Source: Streptomyces sp. Ag109_O5-1 (GTDB lineage: Bacteria > Actinomycetota > Actinomycetes > Streptomycetales > Streptomycetaceae). From it: DNA of 64,000 bases. Every line of letters begins with the position of its first letter. Position 1 is the stretch's first letter. A program made the translations under genes and the position numbers. The notes beneath the pieces were generated by a model. The model was not told the DNA's origin. It saw only the letters and a program-made list of their open reading frames with translations, and did no database searches. Below are positions 26,001 through 36,670 of this stretch, in pieces. The stretch lies in the NCBI RefSeq assembly GCF_003814875.1, contig NZ_RKQF01000001.1, positions 9,176,001-9,240,000 of the forward strand. The letters run 5' to 3'.

Positions 26001-27498
26001 GCTCACCGACGCCCAGGTGACCCAGCTGGCCGCCCGGCAGCCGGTCGGCACCGGCCGCCCGGCCAAGCTGGTCTGGCCGCTGGACGAGCCCGCCGATGCC
26101 ACCGCGGTGACCGGCCGCGGCCAGCCCGTCGACGCCGTCCTCGAGGGCGGTGCCACCGCGGGCACCACCGGGGTGAACGGACGTGCCCTGACCTTCGACG
26201 GCGTCGACGACTACGCCACCGCGGGCCGTCCCGCCCTGGACACCTACCAGAGCTTCGCGGTGTCCGCCTGGGTCCGGCTGCCCATGGACAAGGAGGCCCG
26301 GTCCATGATCGCCGTCTCCCAGCTCGGGTCCGTACGGCGCAGCTTCGAGCTCTACCACTCCTCCGCGCTGGGCGGCTGGGTCTTCACCCGGCCCGAGTCC
26401 GACACCGCGGACGGGGCCCTGGTCCGGGCCACCCAGACCGCCTGCCCGGCGAACACCAACTGCGCGGCCGGCCGGTTCGGCGAGTGGAATCACGTGGTGG
26501 GCGTCTACGACGCCGACGCCGCCCAGCTCCAGCTCTACGTCAACGGCGTCCTGCAGGCCAGCACGCCCTACACCTACCGCTGGTCCGCCGACGGCCCGCT
26601 GACCATCGGCACCGGCCTCACCACCGCCGGCGCGGTCACCTCCCCGCTCAAGGGCGACGTGGACGACGTACGGCTGTACGACCGTGCCGTCTCCGGTGAC
26701 GAGGTGCGGCAGCTGTTCAAGCAGCGCCCGCTGATCGGCGCCCGCTGGAAGTTCGAGTCGGCCACCGGTACCCCGCCGGTCACCCCGGACGCCTCCGCGA
26801 CCGGGGCGGGCATGACCCTCTACAACGGGGCCGCGACCGGATCCGGCTGGGTCGACGGCGGACTGACCCTGGACGGCGTCGACGACTACGCGGCCACCGC
26901 GACCGGTGTCCCGACCGTCGACACCGGCGCCAGCTTCACCGTCAGCGCGTTCGTACAGGCCGCCGCCCAGCCCACCGGGAACGTCACCCTGCTCAGCGCC
27001 CCCGGCACCAGCAAGAGCGCGTTCGCCGTGCGGTACGTGCCCGGCACGACCGACACCGATCCGGGCCGCTGGCGTATCGAGACCGCCGACGCGGACACCA
27101 CGACCGGCGCCACCACCCAGGTGGAGAACGGACAGTTCTTCAGCGTCCAGGACTGGACCCACCTTGCCGTCGTCTACGACGGCTTCGCCCATGACCTCAG
27201 GCTCTACGTCAACGGTGAACTCCAGGACGTGGCCTGCGCGGACACCGACGGGGACGGCGATCCGGACGTGGCCGGCTGCACGGACATCGACTCCTCCGGC
27301 GAGAACGTCGTGACCTTCAAGGCCGCACAGAACCTCCAGCTCGGCCGCGCCAAGACCGGCAGCACCACCTGGGGCGAGTACTTCCCGGGCACGGTGTCGG
27401 ACCTGTGGACCTTCCAGGGGGCACTGAGCGACAGCCAGATCAGCCACCTCGCCGTCGGCATGCCGGGCGTCGACACCACCGTACCCAGCGGCGACTGA
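23089..27498 (+). CDS. Giant secreted LamG-domain protein
   Basis: 1469 residues. Signal peptide (core VALALSAALTAALLQLGAVPAAAQA). Residues about 70-320 are a beta-rich part with an Ala/Thr-rich linker (AAADTAAADTAAAPDGD). Next comes a DNRLRE-like jelly roll (TRYPVYIDPQWYSP to the CDKREVQLWRTKPI stretch). From about residue 760 there are three LamG/concanavalin-like modules, each starting LTFDGTDDYA, LTFDGVDDYA or LTLDGVDDYA and holding a W-x-H-V-G-V-D-like strand. These domains bind carbohydrates or proteins. It directly precedes the RHS toxin gene (115 bases between) and both are exported; a combined surface or delivery role is inferred. ATG 23089 follows a G-rich site. Confidence 0.85.
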   Translation: MSRHGGERPRPGRGVALALSAALTAALLQLGAVPAAAQAVPAGTGERPATGTSTAGAATEEEALAAARRSGKSVEVVSLRGESSDTFATPGGHLEAREYLRPVRTRIDGTWRPVDTALAKAADGMVAPKAATVELEFSGGGADRPLVRLERAGRTLELSWPGAVPAPTLDGDTAVYPDILPDVDLRLGARADGFTQLLVVKSAEAAKSDALAQLRLKLDADGMAVDETATGGLQAVDKGAGGVVFEAPTPVMWDSSTGPSGTATSGTGASGTPAAGQADPAVARLISSAVTAAADTAAADTAAAPDGDEPTAAESARVAPVGVDVSDSGDTLVLTPDKKLLTGDETRYPVYIDPQWYSPKATSWTMVSRYWASSPQWKFNGDSDAGLGYCGWDYCAPYDVKRLFYQIPTTRFAGRSILSAEFVVHETHAASCDKREVQLWRTKPISSSTTWNSQDNSDFWIGRLKTLSFAYGSDGCAAADAEFDVKDAVATAAAKKWPTITFGMKASDEGDRYTWKRFSDDAYLRVQYNRAPDKIGLSQLTMSPGGPCVAADKMLRIRSAATIRANDVTDPDGDAVSVQFQASWDAGDGAGWKARWTSARTTSKKSGSDFSLPLPSSIPKNKHVEWHVRSYDGAQWSAWSYTGSHGCHFMYDTSVPAGPVISSAQYGASDSENPDDPWWDGVGRYGTFSIDTSSTDVTKYWFGVNSSPTSANTLTTSGGGAKTIKFMPTKPGINFITAQAFDAAGNGSEPTTYTFRVRSGQPDRLSWQLDENTGAAAVSGAGGDWPADLHGATPGAAGVSGRSLTFDGTDDYAGTDSPVLNTGKSFSVSLWAKLPGTDPGRPVVALSQGGQNHSGFEVYYSSALGGWVFLRHTDDASSGGDAARAVQPACTAGDTACTTARLGGWTHLVGVFDNPNHVVKLYVAGKLVGTAPFTTPWDARGGTVLGATRLYGTLSNYFPGSLDDVQLFDYQLTDAQVTQLAARQPVGTGRPAKLVWPLDEPADATAVTGRGQPVDAVLEGGATAGTTGVNGRALTFDGVDDYATAGRPALDTYQSFAVSAWVRLPMDKEARSMIAVSQLGSVRRSFELYHSSALGGWVFTRPESDTADGALVRATQTACPANTNCAAGRFGEWNHVVGVYDADAAQLQLYVNGVLQASTPYTYRWSADGPLTIGTGLTTAGAVTSPLKGDVDDVRLYDRAVSGDEVRQLFKQRPLIGARWKFESATGTPPVTPDASATGAGMTLYNGAATGSGWVDGGLTLDGVDDYAATATGVPTVDTGASFTVSAFVQAAAQPTGNVTLLSAPGTSKSAFAVRYVPGTTDTDPGRWRIETADADTTTGATTQVENGQFFSVQDWTHLAVVYDGFAHDLRLYVNGELQDVACADTDGDGDPDVAGCTDIDSSGENVVTFKAAQNLQLGRAKTGSTTWGEYFPGTVSDLWTFQGALSDSQISHLAVGMPGVDTTVPSGD

Positions 27499-27613
27499 CC
27501 TCGCCCGGCCCGTCCGGCCCAGGCTCGTTCGACATGCGCTCACCGGGTGCCGTACCGCACCGACCGCGGACCGGCACCCGGTGGCGCGCTACAGGGGACC
27601 ACGAGGGATGACC

Positions 27614-30600
27614 ATGAGACCCGAAGCACGCGGGCTTGCCCGCCTGTTCCTGTTCCGTACACCACGACGCAGAATCGCCCTGGCCACCGCCTCGGTGCTG
27701 ACCGCCACCCTGCTCCAGGGCGTCACCGCCCCGGCCGTCGCCGAGGGCTGGCACCGGCCCGCGGTGCCCGCCTCCGAACCTCCGGTCGCCGGCGGCCCGG
27801 CCGCCAAGGCCAAGCCGCGCAAGGTCATGAAGACCCCGCGCACCCCGCAGCGGCCGCCGGCCGCCGCCTGGCCGAAGCCGGGCGCGGCGACGGTCACACT
27901 CGGCTCGAAGCCGGCCCGTGCGAAGGGCCTGCCGCTCACCCTCGCAACCGGGGACGCCACTGCCAAGGGCGCCCGTGCCAAGGCAGCAACCGGCAAGGGG
28001 GCCGGTGCCAAGGCCGCCACCGGCAAGGTCGCCGCCCGTGTTCTCGACCGCGCCTTCGCACGGAAGGCCGGCCTGGACGGCCCTGTCTTCACCCTGCGCG
28101 CGGGCCGCGCCGAGGACGCCGGCAAGGTCCGCGCCGGGCTCGACTACGCCTCCTTCGCCGGCGCCTTCGGCGGCGGCTACGCCGACCGGCTTCGCCTCGT
28201 CGAGCTGCCCGCCTGTGTGCTGACCAGTCCGCAGAAGCCGCAGTGCCGCACCACCGAGCCGGTGGCCACGGTCAACGACCCGGAGACGAAGACCCTCACC
28301 GCGAAGGCCGTCACCCTCAGCGCCTCGTCGGCCACCGTGCTCGCCGCGGTCGCCGGCTCCGGCAGCGGTCTCGGCGACTACCAGGCCACCTCCCTGTCCG
28401 CCTCCGCCACCTGGAGCACCGACCTCAACAGCGGTTCGTTCGCCTGGTCGTACCCCCTGGCGGTGCCCCAGGTGTCAGGCGGTCTGGTCCCCAACCTCTC
28501 CCTGTCCTACTCCTCCGGAGCCGTCGACGGCCGTACCGGCAACACCAACAACCAGTCCTCCTGGGTCGGCGACGGCTTCGACCTGTCACCCGGGTACATC
28601 GAGCGCCGTTACAAGGGCTGCTCCGACGACGACGTCAAGAACGCCGACGGCAACGTGCCCGGCGACCTGTGCTGGGGCTACGACAACGCAGTGCTCCAAC
28701 TCAACGGCACCGGCGGCGAGCTGGTGCCGAGCGGCACCGACACCTGGAAGCTGAAGGACGACGACGGCACCAAGGTCGAGCGGATCTACGGCACTTCCTC
28801 CGACGTCCGCTCCAACGGCGCCCGCAACGACGAGTACTGGCGGGTGACCACCCCCGACGGCACCCAGTACTACTTCGGCTACAACCGGCTGCCCGGCTGG
28901 GCGACCGGCAAGGCGACCACCGACTCCACCTGGACCGTCCCGGTCTACGGCGACGACTCCGGCGAGCCCTGCCACGCGGCCGCGTTCGCCGACTCCTGGT
29001 GCCAGCAGGGCTGGCGCTGGAACCTGGACTACGTCGTGGACACCCACGGTGACGCCGTCGCCTACTACTACAACAAGGAGACCAACTCCTACGGCCGCAA
29101 CCTCAAGCCGGCCGACGACACCCCCTATGTGCGCGGCGGCGCCCTGGACCACATCGACTACGGGCTGAAGAACACCTCCGTGTACTCGGCGAAGGCGCTC
29201 GCCCGGGTCGACTTCACCAGCTCCGAGCGGTGCATCCCGGACAGCTCCACGGACTGCTCCTCGATCACCAAGGACGCCTCCCACTGGTACGACACCCCCT
29301 GGGACCTGAACTGCGACGCGGGCACCGACTGCGACAAGGGCCGGGTCTCCCCGGCGTTCTTCACCCGCAAACGGCTCACCGGCGTCAGCACCAAGGTCCT
29401 GGGGTCCGGCGGCGGCTACAGCGAGGTCGACGACTGGAAGCTCGCCCACCGCTGGGGCCAGGCCGACATCGACTACCAGCTGCTGCTCGACTCCGTCCAG
29501 CGGACCGGACACGACGGCACCAGCTCGGTCACCCTGCCGAAGGTCACCTTCGCCTACACCCAGCTCGCCAACCGGCTCGACAAGACGGGCGACGGCTGGG
29601 CGCCCTTCATCAAGGCCCGCCTGTCCACCGTCGACGACGAGTCCGGCGGCCAGATCGACGTCGGCTACTCCGCCCCGGCCTGCGACTTCGCCGCACTGCC
29701 CACCCCGGAGACCAACACCACCCGCTGTTTCCCGCAGTACATCGGCGGTGACGCCACCACCGACCCCGAACGGCAGTGGTTCAACAAGTACGTCGTCGAC
29801 ACGGTCACCTCGACCGACCGCACCGGCGGTGCCCCCGACCAGGTCACCATGTACGACTACCTGGACGGCGCCGCCTGGCACTACGACGACACCGACGGGA
29901 TGACCAAGGACAAGTTCAAGACCTGGTCCGACTGGCGCGGCTACGGCCATGTCCGCGTACGCACCGGCGGCCAGGGCGGCGCCCCGGCGATGCGGACGCA
30001 GACCGACAGCTACTTCCTGCGCGGCATGGACGGCGACCGCAAGAACACCACCGGCGGAACCAAGGACGTCAGTGTCACCCTGGACTCCGGCGAGGGCGAC
30101 CCGATCACCGACCACGCCTCGACGGCCGGGTTCGGCTACAAGACCGTCACCTACTCCGCGCCCGGCGGGAACGTCCTCGCCAAGACGGTGAACCGCCCCT
30201 GGCACCAGGAGACCGCGAAGAAGGTCCGGGACTGGGGCACCGTCACCGCCGACCTCACCGGCACCGAGAACACCAGGACCTGGACCTCCCTGGACGACGG
30301 CGCCGGCGCCAAGTGGCGCACCACCTCCCTCACCAACACCCTCGACCCGGTGACCGGCCTGATCACCCGGATCGACGACGCCGGTGACACGTCCACCACG
30401 GACGACGACCAGTGCACCCGCTCCACCTACGTCTCCGGCAGCGCCGTCCTGAACACCCCGGTGCGCGTCGAGACCGTCGCCAAGGCGTGCGACGCCGCCA
30501 CCAGCCGGCCCGCCGACGTCGTCTCCGACACCCGCACCGCCTACGACGGCGGCGCCTACGGGGCGGCGGCCACCAAGGGCGACGCCACCCGGGTCGCCAA

Positions 30601-33600
30601 GCTCAAGAAGTACGACGGCAGCACGGCCGTCTACGTGGAGTCCGGCTCCGGCTACGACGGCTACGGCCGCGTGCTGACCACCACCGACCTGACCGCGGAC
30701 GTCACCGTCACCGCTGCGGGCACACTCACCCGCACCGCGCGTTCGGACGGCCGTACCACCACCACCGCCTACAACCCGACCTCGGGCTTCGCCACCTCCT
30801 CCTCCGTCACCAACCCGCCGGTCACCCCCGGCGACAGCACCACCGCGACCACCACCACCCAGACCTTCGACCCGCTGCGCGGCCAGACGCTGACCCAGAC
30901 CGACACCAACGGCAAGGTCACGACGTACGCCTACGATCCGCTGGGCCGCACCACCAAGGTCTGGCTGGCCGACCGGACCACGAGCCAGACCCCGAGCTAC
31001 GAGTTCACGTACACCATCACCGACGCCAAGCCGGTGGCCGTAGGCACCAAGATCATCGGTAACAACGGCGCACAGGACACCTCGTACGCCTTCTACGACG
31101 GCTTCCTGCGCCCCCGCCAGACCCAGGCGCCGGGCCCCAGGGGCGGCACCCTCCTCAGCGACACCTTCTACGACGAACGCGGCGAGGTGGCCAAGGAGTT
31201 CGCCTCCTACTACACCGACACCACCGCGCCGTCCACGACGATGTTCAAGCCGGAGAACGCGCTGAGCGTGGAGACCCAGAACCGCTACACCTACGACGGT
31301 CTGGGCCGGCCGACCGAGCTGCGGCAGATCGCCGGCAACGGCGACGGCGGCACGGTCCTCGGCATCACCAGGACCGTCTACGGCGGCGACCGCACCACCG
31401 TCATCCCGCCGGTCGGCTCCACCGCCACCACCACCCTCAACGACTCGCGCGGCCAGACCACCGAGATCCGCGAACTGCACGCCCGCGCCCCCGAGGCCGC
31501 CTTCGACACCACCGCCTACCACTACAGTCCGCGCGGTGAGCTGACCAAGGTCACCGATCCGGGCGGCAACTCCTGGACCTGGACGTACGACCTGCTCGGC
31601 CGGCTCACCGACACCACCGACCCGGACAAGGGCGCCACCCACACCGAGTACGACGACCGCGGGCTCGTGACCACCACCAAGGACGCCCGTGGCACCGTCC
31701 TCGCCTACGTCTACGACGGCCAGGGCCGCAGGACCGAACTGCACGACACCTCGGCCACCGGCACCCTGCGCGCCAAGTGGGTCTACGACACCGTCAGCGG
31801 CGCCAAGGGCCAGCTGGCCGAGTCCGTCCGCTACAGCGGCGGGCAGGCGTACAGCACCAAGGTCCTCGCGTACGACCGGCTCTACCGCCCGCAGCGCACC
31901 CAGGTGACGATTCCCTCGATCGAGGGCTCCCTGGCCGGCACGTACCTGTCGACGACCACCTACAACCTCTCCGGCACGGTGCAGGGCGTCGGCTACCCCA
32001 AGGCCGGTGCGCTGGCGGCCGAGACGTTCGCCTACACCTACGAGAGCGGCACCCAGCGGCCGATCGCGGTCAGCGGCCCGAAGAACCTGAAGGGCTCGAC
32101 GTCCTACAGCGACACGGGCAAGCCGCTGCAGTACGTCCTCACCGCGAACGGCGGCAAGGAGACGGTCGAGAACAACACCTACCAGTGGGGCACACAGCGG
32201 CTCGCGACCTCGGAGGTGAGCCGGCAGGACGTGACCGGTGTCGACCAGCACAACACGTACACGTACGACGAGGCCGGCAACGTCCTGTCCGTCTCGGACA
32301 CCTCGCGCTCCGGCACCGACAACCAGTGCTTCGACTACGACTACCTGGGCCGGCTGACCGAGGCATGGTCACAGCCGACCACCGGCTGTGCCGCCGACCC
32401 GTCCTCGGGGGTCCTGGGCGGTCCGGCGCCGTACTGGACCTCCTACTCCTACGACGTCGTCGGCAACCGGCTCACCGAGACCCAGCACGCCACCGCCTCC
32501 GGGGCCTCGGACGCCCAGCGCGTCTACCACTACCCGAAGCCCGGCTCGCACAAGCTGGACTCGGTGGACACCACGGCAGGCACGGTCAAGTCCACCGACA
32601 GCTTCACCTACGACGACATCGGCGACACCCACACCCGGCTGCTCGGTGACGGCACCTCCCAGACCCTGGACTGGGACGCGGAGGGCCATCTGGCCAAGGT
32701 GACCCAGCCGGTGGCGGGCGGCAGCGACAAGGTCACCGAGTACCTGTACGACGCCGACGGCGACCGGCTCATCGGCCGCACCCCGACCGAGACCACGCTC
32801 TACCTCGGCTCGACCGAGATCACCCTGGCCAAGGGCGCGAGCACGGCGAAGGCCACCCGGTACTTCGACCTCGGCGGCGGCCACCAGGCCGTCCAGCAGG
32901 ACGACGGGACGATCTCCTTCACCCTGGCCGACCACCACGGCACGGCCCAGCTCTCCGTCAACGCCGACACCCAGGCCCTCGCCCAGCGCCGCACCGAGCC
33001 CTTCGGCGACACCCGAGGTACCGAGCCGGGCAACTGGCCCGGCACCAAGGGCTTCGTCGGCGGCACCACGGACAAGGCGACCGGCCTGACCCATCTCGGC
33101 GCACGCGAGTACGACCCGGCGACCGGCCGCTTCCTGTCGGTCGACCCGGTCTTCACGGCCGACGACCCGCAGCAGATGAACGGCTACAGCTACGCCGACA
33201 ACAACCCGCTCACCTACTCCGACCCGGCGGGCACGGAGATCGGCTCCAGGCCCAACTCCTGCCAGTACGACGTGAAGTACTGCAGCAAGCACGAGCAGCA
33301 GGAAGTCGGCTACGACCCGAAGACGGGCACCAGCGACTACCACCGCGGCAACATCTACAAGCGCGCCCATGCCCGGCAGAAGGCCTGGACGGCCGCCAAC
33401 ACCCCCGTCACCAACGACATCGACAAGCTCCAGAACTACTGGGCGAGCATGATGGACGGGGAGTTCACGGACGACTTCTGGGACAACCCCGTCTACGAGT
33501 CCAAGAAGGCCGGCTCCGCCTGCTACGGGCGGGAGGGCTGCCGTCAGGCCTACCTCTACGTCCTCCACAACGGCGACGACGCCGATGTGGCGACGGCGAA

Positions 33601-34498
33601 GGAGATCGCGGCCACCTACTGCGTCTACAACGCCCAGCAGTGCGCGGACGAGGACAAGGAGGTGGCGCGGGGCAAGGTCATCGAGGGCATGGTCAACGAC
33701 GCCCTGCTCGCCTACATCGGCGGCGCGGCCGGCGCGGAACGCCCACGACCCTGCAACAGCTTCGTCCCGGGCACCGCGGTCCTCATGGCCGACGGCACGA
33801 CCAAGCCGATCGAGGACGTGAAGACCGGCGACAAGGTCCTCGCCACCGACCCGAAGACCGGCCGCACCGAGGTCAAGACGGTCACCGCCGAGATCACCGG
33901 CAAGGGCCTCAAGCACCTGGTCAGGATCACTCTCTCCGTCGACGACGGAAAGGGCGGGAAGCGGACCGTCTCGGTCACGGCGACCGACGGCCACCCGTTC
34001 TGGGTCCCGGAGCTGGGCAGGTGGATCGACGCCACCGACCTCACCACGGGCGAGTCACTGCGCACCTCCGCCGGCACCGGGGTACGGATCAGCGCGCTCC
34101 GGCGGTGGACCCAGCAGGCCACGGTCCACAACCTCACCGTGGCCGACCTGCACACGTACTATGTGCGGGCCGGGTCGACTTCGGTCCTCGTACACAACGA
34201 CAACTGCAACTCGCTCACCCGGGCACAGGCCGACGACGTCGCGAACTACCTGGGATACAAGAAGACCAAGATGCGGTCCGCGGGCGGAGCCCAGATCTGG
34301 GAGAACAAGAAGGCGACGGGCGGTCAGCCGCGGTACATCACCTACGACCGGACCGGCCACAACAAGCAGGCCATATTCAAGGGAGCCAGTTTCAAGAACC
34401 CCTTCCAGTCGACCAAGGACTCGGCTCGGGACGGGACGTACGGACTGGACATATCCCCGACGGGAGACGTGCTGGGGCTCAAATGGCTGGCGAAGTGA
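27614..34498 (+). CDS. RHS-repeat polymorphic toxin with Hint and C-terminal toxin domain
   Basis: 2294 residues. Exported: basic start RTPRRR, core IALATASVLTATLLQGVTAPAVA. A SpvB-like start (SGSFAWSYPLAVPQVSGGL) precedes many YD/RHS repeats (YDPLGRTTKVW, YDLLGRLTD, YDYLGRLTEAW, YDADGDRLIG). The RHS core ends at GAREYDPATGRFLSVDP with DPAG at about 1870, normally where the variable tip begins. Here a 175-residue linker leads to a Hint protease domain starting at Cys2047 (CNSFVPGTAVLMADG, later TDGHPFWV) and ending LVHND near 2196. The last about 97 residues (LTRAQADDVANYLGYKK to the DGTYGLDISPTGD end) resemble the Ntox21-type toxin tips. Self-cleavage at Hint would release this tip. ATG 27614 is chosen for GAGGG six bases upstream; GTG 27581 is an alternative. 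Its stop overlaps the next gene. Confidence 0.88.
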   Translation: MRPEARGLARLFLFRTPRRRIALATASVLTATLLQGVTAPAVAEGWHRPAVPASEPPVAGGPAAKAKPRKVMKTPRTPQRPPAAAWPKPGAATVTLGSKPARAKGLPLTLATGDATAKGARAKAATGKGAGAKAATGKVAARVLDRAFARKAGLDGPVFTLRAGRAEDAGKVRAGLDYASFAGAFGGGYADRLRLVELPACVLTSPQKPQCRTTEPVATVNDPETKTLTAKAVTLSASSATVLAAVAGSGSGLGDYQATSLSASATWSTDLNSGSFAWSYPLAVPQVSGGLVPNLSLSYSSGAVDGRTGNTNNQSSWVGDGFDLSPGYIERRYKGCSDDDVKNADGNVPGDLCWGYDNAVLQLNGTGGELVPSGTDTWKLKDDDGTKVERIYGTSSDVRSNGARNDEYWRVTTPDGTQYYFGYNRLPGWATGKATTDSTWTVPVYGDDSGEPCHAAAFADSWCQQGWRWNLDYVVDTHGDAVAYYYNKETNSYGRNLKPADDTPYVRGGALDHIDYGLKNTSVYSAKALARVDFTSSERCIPDSSTDCSSITKDASHWYDTPWDLNCDAGTDCDKGRVSPAFFTRKRLTGVSTKVLGSGGGYSEVDDWKLAHRWGQADIDYQLLLDSVQRTGHDGTSSVTLPKVTFAYTQLANRLDKTGDGWAPFIKARLSTVDDESGGQIDVGYSAPACDFAALPTPETNTTRCFPQYIGGDATTDPERQWFNKYVVDTVTSTDRTGGAPDQVTMYDYLDGAAWHYDDTDGMTKDKFKTWSDWRGYGHVRVRTGGQGGAPAMRTQTDSYFLRGMDGDRKNTTGGTKDVSVTLDSGEGDPITDHASTAGFGYKTVTYSAPGGNVLAKTVNRPWHQETAKKVRDWGTVTADLTGTENTRTWTSLDDGAGAKWRTTSLTNTLDPVTGLITRIDDAGDTSTTDDDQCTRSTYVSGSAVLNTPVRVETVAKACDAATSRPADVVSDTRTAYDGGAYGAAATKGDATRVAKLKKYDGSTAVYVESGSGYDGYGRVLTTTDLTADVTVTAAGTLTRTARSDGRTTTTAYNPTSGFATSSSVTNPPVTPGDSTTATTTTQTFDPLRGQTLTQTDTNGKVTTYAYDPLGRTTKVWLADRTTSQTPSYEFTYTITDAKPVAVGTKIIGNNGAQDTSYAFYDGFLRPRQTQAPGPRGGTLLSDTFYDERGEVAKEFASYYTDTTAPSTTMFKPENALSVETQNRYTYDGLGRPTELRQIAGNGDGGTVLGITRTVYGGDRTTVIPPVGSTATTTLNDSRGQTTEIRELHARAPEAAFDTTAYHYSPRGELTKVTDPGGNSWTWTYDLLGRLTDTTDPDKGATHTEYDDRGLVTTTKDARGTVLAYVYDGQGRRTELHDTSATGTLRAKWVYDTVSGAKGQLAESVRYSGGQAYSTKVLAYDRLYRPQRTQVTIPSIEGSLAGTYLSTTTYNLSGTVQGVGYPKAGALAAETFAYTYESGTQRPIAVSGPKNLKGSTSYSDTGKPLQYVLTANGGKETVENNTYQWGTQRLATSEVSRQDVTGVDQHNTYTYDEAGNVLSVSDTSRSGTDNQCFDYDYLGRLTEAWSQPTTGCAADPSSGVLGGPAPYWTSYSYDVVGNRLTETQHATASGASDAQRVYHYPKPGSHKLDSVDTTAGTVKSTDSFTYDDIGDTHTRLLGDGTSQTLDWDAEGHLAKVTQPVAGGSDKVTEYLYDADGDRLIGRTPTETTLYLGSTEITLAKGASTAKATRYFDLGGGHQAVQQDDGTISFTLADHHGTAQLSVNADTQALAQRRTEPFGDTRGTEPGNWPGTKGFVGGTTDKATGLTHLGAREYDPATGRFLSVDPVFTADDPQQMNGYSYADNNPLTYSDPAGTEIGSRPNSCQYDVKYCSKHEQQEVGYDPKTGTSDYHRGNIYKRAHARQKAWTAANTPVTNDIDKLQNYWASMMDGEFTDDFWDNPVYESKKAGSACYGREGCRQAYLYVLHNGDDADVATAKEIAATYCVYNAQQCADEDKEVARGKVIEGMVNDALLAYIGGAAGAERPRPCNSFVPGTAVLMADGTTKPIEDVKTGDKVLATDPKTGRTEVKTVTAEITGKGLKHLVRITLSVDDGKGGKRTVSVTATDGHPFWVPELGRWIDATDLTTGESLRTSAGTGVRISALRRWTQQATVHNLTVADLHTYYVRAGSTSVLVHNDNCNSLTRAQADDVANYLGYKKTKMRSAGGAQIWENKKATGGQPRYITYDRTGHNKQAIFKGASFKNPFQSTKDSARDGTYGLDISPTGDVLGLKWLAK

Positions 34499-35367
34499 AC
34501 ACCGAGGTCGTCGTCGGCCCGCGCAGTGGGCTCGTGCGCGACGAGCTGGCGGACGCGCCCGACTGGAGTGCGTATGCGGCGGAACTGCGCAGCGTGCTCG
34601 AAACGGTCGTCGAGAAGAGCGCCGTTGATCTCCTGGAGGTCGGCGAGCTGCTGGTGAACCAGCCCCTGCCGGACAGGTACTCGGGCCTCCGTAACGGAGT
34701 CCGGGTTCCTCCCGCGGAGGCGCTCGACCTCGTCCGGCGGATGGTCGCCGGAGACGGACCGTACTGCCGTCTCTCCGCGCCCGGACGGCTTCACATCCAG
34801 TCCGGGTGGGACGGGGCCGTACACCTCTGGGTCACGCCGGAGACGGGCGCCGCGCTGGCGGGATACCTCGGCGCGGAGGTCAGTCTCGAGTTCCGCAGCA
34901 CGTTCCCGGAGTCCGCGGACGTGCCGGACCCGGTCGAGGCCGTCGCGGACGAGGGCTTCTGGGACGCGGTGCGGAAGGTGTCGGACGGAACCACGCTGTT
35001 GTGCGAGCGCTGGGCGCACGGCTCCTACGGTTCCAGATGGTTCCGGGTGACCCGGGAGAACGCGGCCGAAGTGGCCCGACTGGTGTCGCCGCGTTCTCTC
35101 CTGTGCGTGGTCGCCGAGCCGGACCTGCGGGCCACCACCGAGGTGCCGGACGACGCCGAGGTGCTGGACGACGGCTTCACCGCCTTCGTGTCCCCGCTGC
35201 TGCCTGGCGCACTGGCCCACCGGGAATATCCCGGTGGGGCCGACAGCCTGTCCGACGTCGTGGGCGCGGGCTTCGATCTGTTGCTGACGGACGGCGCCAT
35301 GGGCCGCTGGTGTGCCGTGGTGCCGGACCCGGACGGGGTGAACAGGGCGCAGTGGGAGAGCCCGTAA
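34483..35367 (+). CDS. Unrecognised protein, predicted immunity to the RHS toxin
   Basis: 294 residues, no family recognised. Soluble: no signal peptide, no membrane helix. The N-terminal third is helical (YAAELRSVLETVVEKSAVDLLEVGELL); the middle has beta-strand-like segments (CRLSAPGRLHIQSGWDGAVHLWV) and the end has CVVAEPDLRA and SLSDVVGAGFDLLLTDG. Acidic overall (DVPDPVEAVADEGFWD), as expected for a cognate inhibitor of a basic toxin tip. Start ATG 34483 (16-base overlap with the toxin stop) has GGGG six bases upstream; GTG 34495, a four-base GTGA overlap, is equally plausible. Immediate overlap with the toxin tip is the main argument for an immunity role. Followed by a strong terminator. 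Confidence 0.7.
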   Translation: MAGEVNTEVVVGPRSGLVRDELADAPDWSAYAAELRSVLETVVEKSAVDLLEVGELLVNQPLPDRYSGLRNGVRVPPAEALDLVRRMVAGDGPYCRLSAPGRLHIQSGWDGAVHLWVTPETGAALAGYLGAEVSLEFRSTFPESADVPDPVEAVADEGFWDAVRKVSDGTTLLCERWAHGSYGSRWFRVTRENAAEVARLVSPRSLLCVVAEPDLRATTEVPDDAEVLDDGFTAFVSPLLPGALAHREYPGGADSLSDVVGAGFDLLLTDGAMGRWCAVVPDPDGVNRAQWESP

Positions 35368-35398
35368 CAGCCACCCCGTAGACACCCCGTAGCACCGA

Positions 35399-35433
35399 GG
35401 AAGGCCCCGGCGTCGTTACAGCCGGGGCCTTCC
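35399..35433. terminator. Bidirectional intrinsic terminator
   Basis: GGAAGGCCCCGGC pairs perfectly with GCCGGGGCCTTCC around a nine-base loop, between the immunity gene (plus) and the acyl-CoA dehydrogenase (minus). It should end both transcripts. Confidence 0.85.
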
Positions 35434-35449
35434 GCGTTCTTCCGGTGTC

Positions 35450-36664
<1,215 letters not shown>

Positions 36665-36670
36665 GGCCGG

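Noticed and set aside
23500..27543. 1347-codon open frame opposite the LamG gene
   Set aside because: Codon-composition shadow of high-GC coding DNA; Val/Gly/Ala/Arg-rich without domain motifs, while the plus strand has a signal peptide and LamG modules.
28586..32251. 1221-codon open frame opposite the RHS gene
   Set aside because: Same shadow effect; no motifs and fully covered by YD-repeat coding on the plus strand.
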